A stretch of 64,000 nucleotides of DNA from Actinopolyspora halophila DSM 43834. Lineage in GTDB: Bacteria; Actinomycetota; Actinomycetes; Mycobacteriales; Pseudonocardiaceae. A model generated the notes under the pieces. The model saw only the letters and a list, made by a program, of their open reading frames with translations. It was not told where the DNA came from and searched no databases. Position numbers and translations under genes: made by a program. Below are positions 53,769 through 63,821 of this stretch, in pieces. Positions within the stretch are counted from its first letter, which is position 1, and the number at the start of each line of letters is the position of its first letter. The stretch covers positions 590,590 to 654,589 of the forward strand of contig NZ_AQUI01000002.1 of the NCBI RefSeq assembly GCF_000371785.1, in the 5' to 3' direction.

Positions 53769-55742
53769 TCACCGGATCCGGAGGCGTTCGGGCCGGACGA
53801 ACGAGACGGTGTAGCTCTTCCACGGCTCGGCGTGGCCGAACGTCTCGTCGATCGCGGAGCGCGCGTGCAGGCCGTTCTCCAGCAGCGATCCGGCCAGCAG
53901 CTCGGTGGCCGGGGCCCGGGTTCCGGAGACGTCCGGGATCCGCGCGGTGGTGTTGCCGCCGAGCAGTTCGTCCACCGCGCGCAGCGCGGGCGCGGCGAGC
54001 GCTCGCTCGGAGTCGGGGCGGAAGGCCAGGGTCGCCAGGTCCTGTCGCAGCGCGTCCAGGGCCACGGCGGCGTTGTTGGTGCCGCGTTCGGTGCGCTGGT
54101 CGACCGTTTCCGAACCGTCCAGCATCGCGGGAAGCCCCAGCAGGTCCTGGGTGCGGCGCAGCGCGAGCACGTGCGCCGACCGCAGGCCCGCCCGCACCTC
54201 GGCGCCCTTGCCCGCGGCGCGGACGCTGCGCAGCAGTTCGGACAGTGACCACACCGTGGAGCGAATGGTGCCGTGAACGTCCGGGCCGAGGCTGCTCGGA
54301 AGTACCAGGTAGCTCACGAAGCCGACGGCCAGCGCTATCGCGGCCCCGATGGCGGTGTTGGCCGCGAAACCGATGGTGGAGTCCACCAGGGACTGCCGTT
54401 CGGTCGCGCTCACCCGGTCGAGCAAGGTGATCCCGATCAGCGCGGCGAGCAGCAGGCGGTAGTCGCCGCGCAGCGGTTGCACGCGCAGCAGCATCGCGGC
54501 GATCGTCAGCGGGACGAGCAGTACGGCGTAGGGGACGAGCACGATCAGGATCGACAGCAGGACGACGCCGAGCACCGCGCCGCCGGTGCGTTCGAGGGCC
54601 CCGTTCATGCTGTCCCGCGCGGCCGGTTGCAGCACCACGTAGAGCCCGAGCAGCAGCGTGGAGGCCGCCGGGGTGTGCAGCAGCAGCACGACCGCCATTC
54701 CCGCGGCCACGGCCAGCGCGCAGCGCAGGGCGTGGCGGAACAGCGCGGAGCGCAGCGAGAGGTGCGCGCGCACGGCCCCGAAGGCCTGCTGCCTGCGTCC
54801 TCCGCTGGTGGCCGCCGTCGCGGCACTGGTGTCCCGTTCGAGCACGGCGGCGCGTACCCGGTCGAGTCCCTCGTTCATCCCGCGCACGGCTTCGGGGATC
54901 TCGTGTCGCTCGTTGCCGGCCAGTTCCTCGGGGCGTGCCCGGGCCAGCCGGTTCAGCCCGGTGCACACGCGGGAGCGCACGGCCGTGGCCAACTCGGTCG
55001 CGATCTCGTCCCCGCGGGCGGCCGTTCTGCGCAGCCACTCGGCTTCGGGGCCGCTGGTCTGCTGGGCCTGGGCGAGCAGCACCTCGCGGGCGGCGCGGAA
55101 ACGCGCCGCACCGGCCAGCACCTGTCCCAGCCAGCTCACCCCGCCGTCGGTGCGCCACGCCGCTGCCGCGTTCGCCACCACCCCTGGTCCAGGGGTGGTG
55201 AGCGTCTGCGCGACGGTCACCCGGATCGTTCTCGTGGGGTCGCCCAGGCCGAGCAGCACGCGCAGCAGCAGGGCGAACAGGGCGCCGAGAACGGCCCAGG
55301 TGGCCAGGGCCGTGACCGGCTGGTCCGTTCCGATGCCGGTGGTGGTGGCCACCAGGGTGGCCGCGGCGAAGGTCTGTCCGAAGGTCCGGTAACGCTCGCC
55401 GAGGGCGGGCAGCATCCCGGTGCCGAACACCACGAGGGTGACCAGCGTGCCTGCCAGTACCGGGGTGCGTCCCAGCAGCGGGCCCACGGCCATCACCAGG
55501 ATCAGGGCCGGGGCGAAGCGGGCGAACATGCGCAGATCGGCCCGCAGCGAGTGTCCCTCTGAGGTGATCAGTACGAACGCCGCCGTCAGCCCGCCGAGTA
55601 TCGCCGGGCCCGTGACGTCGAACGTCCAACCGAGCAGGGTGGACGCGGCCACGGCGAGGAGTACGGCCGTGGTGTACTGCCGTTGCCGAGGGTCGGGTGC
55701 GCCCGCTTCCGTGGACAGCTCCGCCTGCAGTCGTTTTAACAC
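53769..55742 (-). CDS. FUSC-family membrane transporter
   Basis: About 657 residues. Two sets of four to six transmembrane helices (residues 30-160 and 360-520) flank a soluble helical domain, the layout of the fusaric-acid-resistance/aromatic-acid exporter family. Examples of helices are GTLVTLVVFGTGMLPALG and VVLLLHTPAASTLLLGLYVV. GTG 55742 is chosen because the sequence LKRLQAELSTEAGAPDPRQR begins the conserved part; the frame extends to 55874 with a His/Arg-rich stretch of doubtful value. Likely an efflux pump for small aromatic compounds. Confidence 0.7.
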   Translation of the reverse strand: MLKRLQAELSTEAGAPDPRQRQYTTAVLLAVAASTLLGWTFDVTGPAILGGLTAAFVLITSEGHSLRADLRMFARFAPALILVMAVGPLLGRTPVLAGTLVTLVVFGTGMLPALGERYRTFGQTFAAATLVATTTGIGTDQPVTALATWAVLGALFALLLRVLLGLGDPTRTIRVTVAQTLTTPGPGVVANAAAAWRTDGGVSWLGQVLAGAARFRAAREVLLAQAQQTSGPEAEWLRRTAARGDEIATELATAVRSRVCTGLNRLARARPEELAGNERHEIPEAVRGMNEGLDRVRAAVLERDTSAATAATSGGRRQQAFGAVRAHLSLRSALFRHALRCALAVAAGMAVVLLLHTPAASTLLLGLYVVLQPAARDSMNGALERTGGAVLGVVLLSILIVLVPYAVLLVPLTIAAMLLRVQPLRGDYRLLLAALIGITLLDRVSATERQSLVDSTIGFAANTAIGAAIALAVGFVSYLVLPSSLGPDVHGTIRSTVWSLSELLRSVRAAGKGAEVRAGLRSAHVLALRRTQDLLGLPAMLDGSETVDQRTERGTNNAAVALDALRQDLATLAFRPDSERALAAPALRAVDELLGGNTTARIPDVSGTRAPATELLAGSLLENGLHARSAIDETFGHAEPWKSYTVSFVRPERLRIR

Positions 55743-55957
55743 CGAATTCGCCCCACGCTCCGGCTGATGGTCGTGCTGATGAACCGTCGGCGCCGACGAT
55801 CGGGCCACGGTGGTCGTGGCCCGCGAAACCACTCGTCCGTGGTATCCGCGCCTTCGTCGGTGATGTCGACACACACCACGATCGGGGTTACTGGGTAGCG
55901 AGGAAAATCACTCGATGAGGGGGCGGGATCCCGGAAGGAGTGGCGTGCCGGTCCTAT

Positions 55958-56254
55958 TCAGCGCTCATCGCCGGGGTGCTGGTCCGCGCGCCGGGGCCAG
56001 ACCAGCACAACGTCGCGGATGATGGAGAACATCTCCCAGGCGTCGGTCCCCGATTCGCAGTGGGCCAGGATCACGCCGTCGGGATGGAACACGCTGGCGT
56101 GGGCTCCTATCTCGACACCCCAGGCGAACAGCTCCGTCCCGTGCTCCCCGTGGCGCTCCAACAGGGCGAACACTCTGGGGCCGGGATCGGGAAGCTCCGG
56201 CTCCGCCATTTCGTCCACTGTGGTCAGAGCTTGCTCATCGGATCCGAGTGGCAT
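55958..56254 (-). CDS. Small conserved protein divergent from an XRE regulator
   Basis: 98 residues starting at ATG 56254 behind GCAGGAGG. It is acidic, with VFALLERHGEHGTELFAWGV, then EIGAHASVFHPDGVILAHCE and DAWEMFSIIRDVVLVWP. Proteins like this sit opposite XRE-DUF5753/DUF397 pairs in many actinobacteria; no biochemical function is known. The shared intergenic region carries two TGGAYGTCCAT sites, so it is probably controlled by the regulator. Confidence 0.7.
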   Translation of the reverse strand: MPLGSDEQALTTVDEMAEPELPDPGPRVFALLERHGEHGTELFAWGVEIGAHASVFHPDGVILAHCESGTDAWEMFSIIRDVVLVWPRRADQHPGDER

Positions 56255-56312
56255 CGTTGCCTCCTGCAATTGGTAGTTATACGAACACTGTGTGCAATAA
56301 TCAGCATGCAGC

Positions 56313-56343
56313 TGGATGTCCATTTTCAAAAGTGGACGTCCAT
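56313..56343. promoter_or_regulatory. Paired palindromic operator of the XRE regulator (candidate)
   Basis: TGGATGTCCAT (56313-56323) and TGGACGTCCAT (56333-56343) repeat with a 20-base period, about two helical turns. TGGACGTCCA is a perfect palindrome. They lie between the divergent small-protein and regulator genes, where an autoregulatory XRE dimer pair would bind. Confidence 0.6.
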
Positions 56344-56388
56344 ATAAACACTCGAACTGATGAGAACGGTCGGATCGCGAGGGATCGG

Positions 56389-57294
56389 ATGGCGTACAGC
56401 AGTCAGGAAGCCGGCTCGACGTTTCGACGGTGGCAACTCGCTGAAACTCTGCGAAAAGCTCGGGAAGAAGCGGGGCTCACACACGAGCAAGTCATCACCG
56501 AGCTGAAGAAACGTCCGGGAAAATGGTCACGTCCCAAGTTGTCCCGCATCGAGAACAGCGAGCAGGGGATCAAGACTCGTGAAGTGGAGCAGTTGCTCGA
56601 CCTCTACGGGGTGACAGACACATCTCTACGGGACTGGTTGACCGACCTGGCCAACACGGTACGTAACCGGGGACATTCCGTCGACATTCGCAAGAACCTT
56701 CCGGAGGACTTCCTCACGTTCTTCAACCTGGAGGGTGAACTGGTGGCTCTACGGCAGTTCGAGACGCTGCTGGTCCCCGGGCTGTTGCAAACTCCGGAGT
56801 ACGCCCGTGCTGTCATCAGCGGTATCAATCCGGGAATTACCGAGGAAGAAGTGGAGCGACGGGTAACCAGCCGCACAGCGCGCCAGGGCATACTCGACCG
56901 TGCTGATCCACCACACCTGCACGTCATACTCGACGAGGGGCTGTTGGACAGGCCCGTAGGACCAGCTTCGGTCGTACGATCCCAGCTCGTCCACCTGACC
57001 GGAACAGCGGAACGGCCCAACGTCACGGTTCAGGTGTTGCCGAAAAGCTCCGGAGCCAGCCCAGCGCTGGAGGGGCCTTTTTCTCTGCTGACACCACCAG
57101 AGCCCATGCCCGACCTCGGCTACGCGGAAGGCCCTGGACGTGCTGTCTACATAGAGGACAGAGACGAGGTGAGAGCCTACACCTTGCGTTTCGGCACCCT
57201 CACCGAACAGGCTTTGTCCGCCAATGATTCACTCAGAAGGATTGAACAGTCCGTACTCCAGCACAGCCCAGATTCGGAGAGGAAGCACCAGTGA
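56389..57294 (+). CDS. XRE-family regulator with DUF5753 domain
   Basis: 301 residues from ATG 56389. The helix-turn-helix spans LAETLRKAREEAGLTHEQVI and RPKLSRIENSEQGIKTREVE. The DUF5753 domain then follows (FETLLVPGLLQTPEYARAVI, VTVQVLPKSSGASPALEGPF). These proteins pair with DUF397 small proteins, here coupled by a 4-base overlap. Members affect sporulation and antibiotic production in Streptomyces (BldB/WhiJ-like sets). Confidence 0.88.
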   Translation: MAYSSQEAGSTFRRWQLAETLRKAREEAGLTHEQVITELKKRPGKWSRPKLSRIENSEQGIKTREVEQLLDLYGVTDTSLRDWLTDLANTVRNRGHSVDIRKNLPEDFLTFFNLEGELVALRQFETLLVPGLLQTPEYARAVISGINPGITEEEVERRVTSRTARQGILDRADPPHLHVILDEGLLDRPVGPASVVRSQLVHLTGTAERPNVTVQVLPKSSGASPALEGPFSLLTPPEPMPDLGYAEGPGRAVYIEDRDEVRAYTLRFGTLTEQALSANDSLRRIEQSVLQHSPDSERKHQ

Positions 57295-57512
57295 GTGATA
57301 TCTGGAACTCTTCCACACCAACATCCTGGCGTAAGAGCAGTCGCTCAGGTGGAGGCGGTACCGGAGGCGGCAACTGCGTCGAGGTGGCCTTCGGCACGGG
57401 GTTCACGGCCGTGCGGGACTCCAAGAGCCCCGAGGACGGCGTGCTCGCGGTCCCCCCGAAAGTCTGGAAGTCCTTCCTCGACGGTGTGCGTTCCGATCGC
57501 TACCGGTGCTGA
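57291..57512 (+). CDS. DUF397 protein
   Basis: 73 residues starting at GTG 57291, which overlaps the regulator's stop. The family signature is WRKSSRSGGGGTGGGNCVEV followed by VRDSKSPEDGVLAVPPKVWK and a terminal FLDGVRSDRY. DUF397 proteins act with XRE-DUF5753 regulators, probably as antagonists or modulators. This copy is intact, in contrast to the frameshifted one at 22400-22589. Confidence 0.88.
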   Translation: MSDIWNSSTPTSWRKSSRSGGGGTGGGNCVEVAFGTGFTAVRDSKSPEDGVLAVPPKVWKSFLDGVRSDRYRC

Positions 57513-57566
57513 CCGGCGCGGCACCTCCGCAGCGAAGCGCTCCGCCCGCCGAGTGGAGGACATCGG

Positions 57567-58442
57567 TCAGATCGAGCGACTGCTGATCCGCCAGAAGGTC
57601 GAGACGGGGCCGACCCCGCTGCCGAGGGGGTAGGCGTGCTCCACCGAACGCGTGACGAACCGCTTGCCCAGCCGCACGGCCCGGGACACCGGAGCGCCCC
57701 GCGCGAGAGCGGCCGTGGTGGCCGAGGCGAAGGCGTCCCCAGCCCCGTGGGTGTGCGCGGTGGAGTAGCGCGGCCCCGGCAGCATCGTGGCCTCGTGCCC
57801 GTCGAACAGCAGGTCCACGCACTCGGAGTCCTCCGGCAGGTGACCACTCTTGATCAGCACGTAGCTCGGTCCGAAGTCGTGGATCGCCTTCGCCGCGTCC
57901 CACAGCTGGTCCCGCCCACGCACGTCTATCCCGGTGAGCAGCCGCACCTCGTCCAGGTTCGGGGTGACCAGGGTCGCGCGGCGGAACGCCTCGGTGCGCA
58001 GCGCCTCCAACGCGTCGGCGTGCAGCAGCGGTTCACCGCTGCGCGAAGCGGCGACCGGGTCGATCACCAGCGGAGTCCGTCCAGCGCCGCCGATGCCCTG
58101 CCGGTCGCAGGCCCGCAGCACCGCCTCGATGCACTCGGCGGAAGCCAGCACCCCGGTCTTGGCCGCGTGGACCCCGATGTCCGAGGCCACGGAGTCGATC
58201 TGGGCCGCCACGGTCTCCGGGGGGATCTCGACCACATCGGTGACGCCGACCGTGTTCTGCACGGTCACCGCCGTGACCGCGGTCATCCCGTGCACTCCGC
58301 AGGAGAAGAAGGCGCGCAGGTCGGCGTGCATCCCCGCGCTTCCCCCCGAATCCGAACCGGCGATGGTCAGCGCCGTGGGCGGAGCCGTGTCGTTGGCGGG
58401 GCGGATGCCGTGGCCCACTGGTGTCGAGTCCATCCTGCTCAT
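57567..58442 (-). CDS. thiD: Hydroxymethylpyrimidine (phosphate) kinase
   Basis: 291 residues. ThiD phosphorylates HMP and HMP-P. Motifs are ALTIAGSDSGGSAGMHADLR, GVHGMTAVTAVTVQNTVGV, VIDPVAASRSGEPLL, LVTPNLDEVRLLTG, and THGAGDAFASA with the catalytic base. ATG 58442 has GAGGA eight bases upstream; GTG 58457 overlaps that site and ATG 58433 has none. It follows thiC on the same strand but is separated by a repeat element and a terminator-like hairpin, so it may have its own promoter. Confidence 0.9.
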   Translation of the reverse strand: MSRMDSTPVGHGIRPANDTAPPTALTIAGSDSGGSAGMHADLRAFFSCGVHGMTAVTAVTVQNTVGVTDVVEIPPETVAAQIDSVASDIGVHAAKTGVLASAECIEAVLRACDRQGIGGAGRTPLVIDPVAASRSGEPLLHADALEALRTEAFRRATLVTPNLDEVRLLTGIDVRGRDQLWDAAKAIHDFGPSYVLIKSGHLPEDSECVDLLFDGHEATMLPGPRYSTAHTHGAGDAFASATTAALARGAPVSRAVRLGKRFVTRSVEHAYPLGSGVGPVSTFWRISSRSI

Positions 58443-58469
58443 CTTAGGATTCCTCACGGGGCGGCTTGT

Positions 58470-58752
58470 TCGGATGGTCGGTTAGCCGTCACGTGAGTCG
58501 GTGCCTTGCCAGCGTTGGAGGGCACCTCGAGTAGCGGCCTACGCCACGTGCCCTCCCGCCTTGCAATGCATCCGACTCACGCACCGGAGCTTCTCGTCCT
58601 GCCCGGGCTGAAGCGCCCGCGTTGAGCGGAACCCTTCGGCTGGAAGTTCCTGGCGGGCTCCCGGTGGGTCGGTTCGCGTGGCGGTGTGGGTGGCGGAACC
58701 TCGCGCGGGCTCCCGCTCCGGTCAGGCCCGACATCGGGTAGCGGCGCGCCTT
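58470..58752 (+). repeat. Rearranged palindromic element between thiC and thiD
   Basis: The first arm is complete: GTGAGTCGG, GGAGGGCAC (58517-58525)/GTGCCCTCC (58548-58556), tip GTAGCGGCCTAC, and CCGACTCACGCACCGG. This inner stem replaces the GGGCCGCTC/GAGCGGCCC of the copy at 32849, all changes compensated. The linker follows, and a truncated second arm (GCGGAACCTCGCGCGGGCTC ... CGGGTAGC) is present in the opposite orientation to that of copy 1. Confidence 0.75.
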
Positions 58753-58759
58753 CGAGCGA

Positions 58760-58791
58760 GCGGCCGCCGGTCCCGGAGGACCGACGGCCGC
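58760..58791 (-). terminator. Terminator-like hairpin after thiC
   Basis: GCGGCCG and GGTCC pair with GGACC and CGGCCGC around a CGGA loop, with one internal 2x2 bulge. The hairpin starts about 10 bases past the thiC stop on the minus strand. Confidence 0.65.
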
Positions 58792-58801
58792 GGTGCGCCC
58801 C

Positions 58802-60600
<1,799 letters not shown>

Positions 60601-60737
60601 GTTTCGGTTGTCGGCGCCAGACCTTAGCCACCGAACGGGGTGTTCGCAACGCGGTGCGAACCGCTGACGGCCGGGCGGAGAGTCGCTACGCTGCCGAGCA
60701 GCGGGGAGAACGTCGGCGCGGCAGCGGGAGGAGTACG

Positions 60738-61349
60738 ATGCGTGACGATCATGACACGGGAGGTGAGCGCGCTGTGGCTGCCGCACCGGTACTCTCGCCC
60801 GCGAGTTCGGGGGAGCTGTTCGAAACCTGGCGGAACCTGGACGTGCCCGAGGGCTGGCGCACGGAGATCATCGGGGAGAGGATCGTGATGTCACCGCCGC
60901 CGGGGCACGCGCACAACCTGGTTGCCAGTCGACTGACCAAGGCGTTCGTCCGATCCGTTCCCGACGACTGGGAGATCTTCCAGACGGCCGGGATGTCCGT
61001 GTCGTCACACGGCGGGCTGTTCGTGCCGGACCTGCTGGTGATCCCGCGCGACCGCGTTCCGGCGGACACGAGCCCGGACCCGGTCCCCGCCGCGCTCGCC
61101 CTGCTGGTCGTCGAGATCACTTCCCCGAGCAATCCGGACACCGATCGCATCAGCAAGCTCGCCGGCTACGCCCGAGCCGAGGTGCCGCTGTACCTGCTGG
61201 TGGATCGGCACGCCCCCGAGGAACCGACCGTGTCGCTGTACTCCGAGCCCAGCGACGGGCACTACCGACGCCTGGTCCGGGTCCCCTTCGGGGAGTCGCT
61301 CACCGTCCCGGAACCGTTCGGCCTGGAACTGGACACGAGCGACTTCTGA
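60738..61349 (+). CDS. Uma2-family (DUF820) putative endonuclease
   Basis: 203 residues from ATG 60738 behind GGGAGGAG. The PD-(D/E)XK-like fold is shown by RTEIIGERIVMSPPPGHAHN, then FVPDLLVIPRD (Asp), and LLVVEITSPSNPDTDRISKL, where the conserved ExxSxS/T and lysine-like positions are kept. The family is widespread in actinobacteria and cyanobacteria and no function is proved. It is a single gene, divergent from thiC. Confidence 0.8.
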   Translation: MRDDHDTGGERAVAAAPVLSPASSGELFETWRNLDVPEGWRTEIIGERIVMSPPPGHAHNLVASRLTKAFVRSVPDDWEIFQTAGMSVSSHGGLFVPDLLVIPRDRVPADTSPDPVPAALALLVVEITSPSNPDTDRISKLAGYARAEVPLYLLVDRHAPEEPTVSLYSEPSDGHYRRLVRVPFGESLTVPEPFGLELDTSDF

Positions 61350-61434
61350 CGGCGGTTTTCCGGCGCTGCCGGCACGCTGCCGACGTGGCTCCGCCGGAGC
61401 GGAGCCCGGACGTGCCCGAGGACCGGCGTACTGA

Positions 61435-62007
61435 TCAGTCGGCGAAGGGATCGGGGTCGGTGGTGGGGTGCCAGGAATGTCCGGTCTCGGTCCACCCGTT
61501 GCGCTTGAGCATCTTCTTCGCGGCCCGCACGTGCCTGCCCGTCAGCCTGCTCAGGTACAACCTGCCGTCCAGGTGGTCGGTCTCGTGCTGCAGGCACCGG
61601 GCGAAGTGCCCGGTTCCCTCCCTCTCGATCTCCGCGCCGTCGCCGTCGGTGCCCCGGACCCTGGCCCAGTCGGCGCGTCCGGTGGGGAAGGATTCGCCCG
61701 GCACGGAGAGGCAACCTTCCCAGTCGTCCTCCGGATCGGGCATGGTCAACGGGATCTCCGAGGTCTCCAGGCGCGGGTTGACGACCACCCCGCGGTGGTT
61801 GATCCCCTCGTCGTCCGGGCAGTCGTAGACGAACAGGCGAAGATCCACACCGATCTGATTGGCCGCGAGTCCCACGCCGTGGGCGGCGTCCATGGTTTCG
61901 AACATGTCCTCGATGAGGGTGCGCAGCTGCTCGTCGTGCGACGTCACGGGCCGTGTCTCGGTGTACAGCACCGGGTCGCCCGCGATGCGGATCGGGTGGA
62001 CGGTCAT
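61435..62007 (-). CDS. def: Peptide deformylase
   Basis: 190 residues. It removes the formyl group from nascent proteins. Motif 1 is [10 protein letters not shown], motif 2 is EGCLSVPG (Cys metal ligand), and motif 3 is QHETDHLDG (HExxH-type, two His ligands and the catalytic Glu). ATG 62007 begins [13 protein letters not shown], the normal N-terminus; its ribosome site is weak, and ATG 62019 is an alternative. Confidence 0.93.
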   Translation of the reverse strand: MTVHPIRIAGDPVLYTETRPVTSHDEQLRTLIEDMFETMDAAHGVGLAANQIGVDLRLFVYDCPDDEGINHRGVVVNPRLETSEIPLTMPDPEDDWEGCLSVPGESFPTGRADWARVRGTDGDGAEIEREGTGHFARCLQHETDHLDGRLYLSRLTGRHVRAAKKMLKRNGWTETGHSWHPTTDPDPFAD

Positions 62008-62220
62008 GCGCGAAACCATATCCGGTGACTCGGAGGCCGAGGGCTCCCCCGAGGTGAACACGAGCACGGGCGCACGTCCTCGCCGACACCGAACGCCACG
62101 CTGATGTCGTCACTCGGGAGCGTGACGTGGCCCCGTTTTGATCAAGACATGGTGTAATGCGTAGGGGGCACGAACCGGTGCCTTCCGGTGCGGATAGTCG
62201 ATCGTGAGGCGAGGTGCGAC

Positions 62221-62703
62221 ATGGACGCCGCCCAGATGTTGACCGCACACGAGATCGCGCGGCAGTGCCAGCAGCGTGCGCGCACCGCCGAGCGGCCCGA
62301 ACCGGACTCCGGCACGGAAAGACCCGCTACGGAGAGACCGCGCGGGCACTTACGTGCCGTCGACCCGATAACTCAGCCGATCGAGCGCGTTCCCGAGCAG
62401 GCCAGGGGGAGCGCGGTCGACGACACCGGCGAGGAGGTCCGCTCCGATGAGCTGACCGACCGGGAGCGCGAAGTGCTCGCCTTCGAACGTCAGTGGTGGA
62501 AGGGAACGGAAAGCAAGGAGCGGGCGGTTCGGGAGCTGTTCGCGCTCACGCTGTCCGAGTACCGGCACCTGCTCGATGATCTGCTGGACAAGCCCGCGGC
62601 GATGCGGAGCGAGCCGATGTTGATCAAGCGACTGCGTCGCGAGCGCCGCTCGGGCGGGATCGACTCGGCCCCCACGCGTCCCGGACCCGTACGGGAGTAC
62701 TGA
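62221..62703 (+). CDS. DUF3263-domain protein
   Basis: 160 residues. The C-terminal half holds the DUF3263 signature ELTDREREVLAFERQWWKGT followed by KERAVRELFALTLSEYRHLL and LIKRLRRERR, a helix-turn-helix-like fold. The N-terminal 75 residues are charged and probably disordered. ATG 62221 fits. The stop overlaps the start of the LytR_C gene (TGATG), an arrangement conserved in actinobacteria. Confidence 0.85.
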   Translation: MDAAQMLTAHEIARQCQQRARTAERPEPDSGTERPATERPRGHLRAVDPITQPIERVPEQARGSAVDDTGEEVRSDELTDREREVLAFERQWWKGTESKERAVRELFALTLSEYRHLLDDLLDKPAAMRSEPMLIKRLRRERRSGGIDSAPTRPGPVREY

Positions 62704-63359
62704 TGACCTCCGGAGAACCCCCAACCGGCCCCTCCGCGGCGCGGATCGGCGGTTTCACGCTCATAGGAATCGGAGCGCTCGCGCTCGTCTTCGGAACGGC
62801 CTCGGTGTTCGCCGGTGAGAGCGACACCGTGGCCGAGCCCTCCTCCGGGCCGGTGGCGACGAGCTCGCGGACCGCGTCCGAGGGCGAAAGCACGTCGACG
62901 GGGACGAGCCCCACCGAGAGCGCGGAGGAGACGGAAGGCCCCACCTCCTCCGCACCGGCCGAGGAGTCGAGCACGGCCAGCTCCCCGCCGCAACGGGTGA
63001 CCTCGGAGAGCCGGAGCCCGGAGAGAACCGGACGCCGGGACGGCAGCTCGGACTCCTCCGGGAAGTCCGAGAGCGTCTCCCTGCGGGTGTACAACAACAG
63101 CAAGATCGAGGGGCTCGCGCACCGCGCGGCGGGCGACCTGCGTGGCGCCGGATTCGACGTGGTCGAGGTGGACAACTACTCGGGAGGGCGCATCCCCGTC
63201 ACGACCGTGTACTACCGGCCGGACACCGATGAGCGCGCCGGGGCCGAGACGGTGGCGCGGAAGCTGGACGTGCGGACCAAACCCAGGTTCGACGGCATAT
63301 CCGACGCCAGCCCCGGGGTTATCGTGATCGTTACCAAGAACTACGACGGCCTGGGGTAG
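62703..63359 (+). CDS. LytR_C-domain membrane-anchored protein
   Basis: 218 residues. One N-terminal transmembrane helix (IGGFTLIGIGALALVFGTAS) is followed by a Ser/Thr/Glu-rich stalk of about 90 residues and a C-terminal LytR_C domain (VSLRVYNNSKIEGLAHRAAG, TTVYYRPDTDERAGAETVAR, PGVIVIVTKNYDGLG). The domain is exposed outside the membrane and is linked to cell-envelope proteins. It is translationally coupled to the DUF3263 gene. Confidence 0.85.
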   Translation: MTSGEPPTGPSAARIGGFTLIGIGALALVFGTASVFAGESDTVAEPSSGPVATSSRTASEGESTSTGTSPTESAEETEGPTSSAPAEESSTASSPPQRVTSESRSPERTGRRDGSSDSSGKSESVSLRVYNNSKIEGLAHRAAGDLRGAGFDVVEVDNYSGGRIPVTTVYYRPDTDERAGAETVARKLDVRTKPRFDGISDASPGVIVIVTKNYDGLG

Positions 63360-63376
63360 TTAGAGTTCGGCTGCTC

Positions 63377-63790
63377 GGTTTGCTCAGCGGGTTACTTGGC
63401 GGAACCTCTCGCGGGCTCTCGCTCCGGGTAGGCCCGACATCGGGTAGCCACCTACACAACGTCTCCGGCCGTCCTCGCCGGGCACTCGACTGAGAACCCG
63501 CGGCGGTGTCGACGGGTCAGGGTCAGAGCGTTTGCGTTGGTGTGGATCTCTTGGTCGGGAGTTCCTGCCTGGTGTTTCGGCGTTGCGTTCCACAGGGGAA
63601 CTCTGCGCGCTTCCGGCGAAAGGCCTCGGTCAACGCGAGCGCTTCAGCCTGAGCAGAACGAGGAGATCCGGTTCGTGAGTCGGATGCATCGCAAGGCCGG
63701 ACCGCTCGCAGCGTAGGTCGTTACTCACCAGCGGCCCAACGCTCCCGAGGCGCCGACTCACGTGCCGGCTGAGCGACCACCCAAGCAACC
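63377..63790 (-). repeat. MITE-like palindromic element, complete copy 2 (inverted relative to copy 1)
   Basis: Both arms and the linker are present, in the reverse order of copy 1. The left arm begins GTTTGCTCAGCGGGTTACTT and retains ATCGGGTAGCCACCTAC and CTCGACTGAGAACCCGC, with a degenerate outer stem. The right arm (63665-63765) keeps CCGACTCACG/CGTGAGTCGG and GGGCCGCT/AGCGGTCC, where a G-U pair is formed. The right end CAAGCAACCGG mirrors GGTTGCTTGG. It fills the gap between the convergent LytR_C and AAA ATPase genes. Confidence 0.75.
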
Positions 63791-63821
63791 GGCCCCGTGG
63801 GCCGAAGCCGATGCGGTCCGT

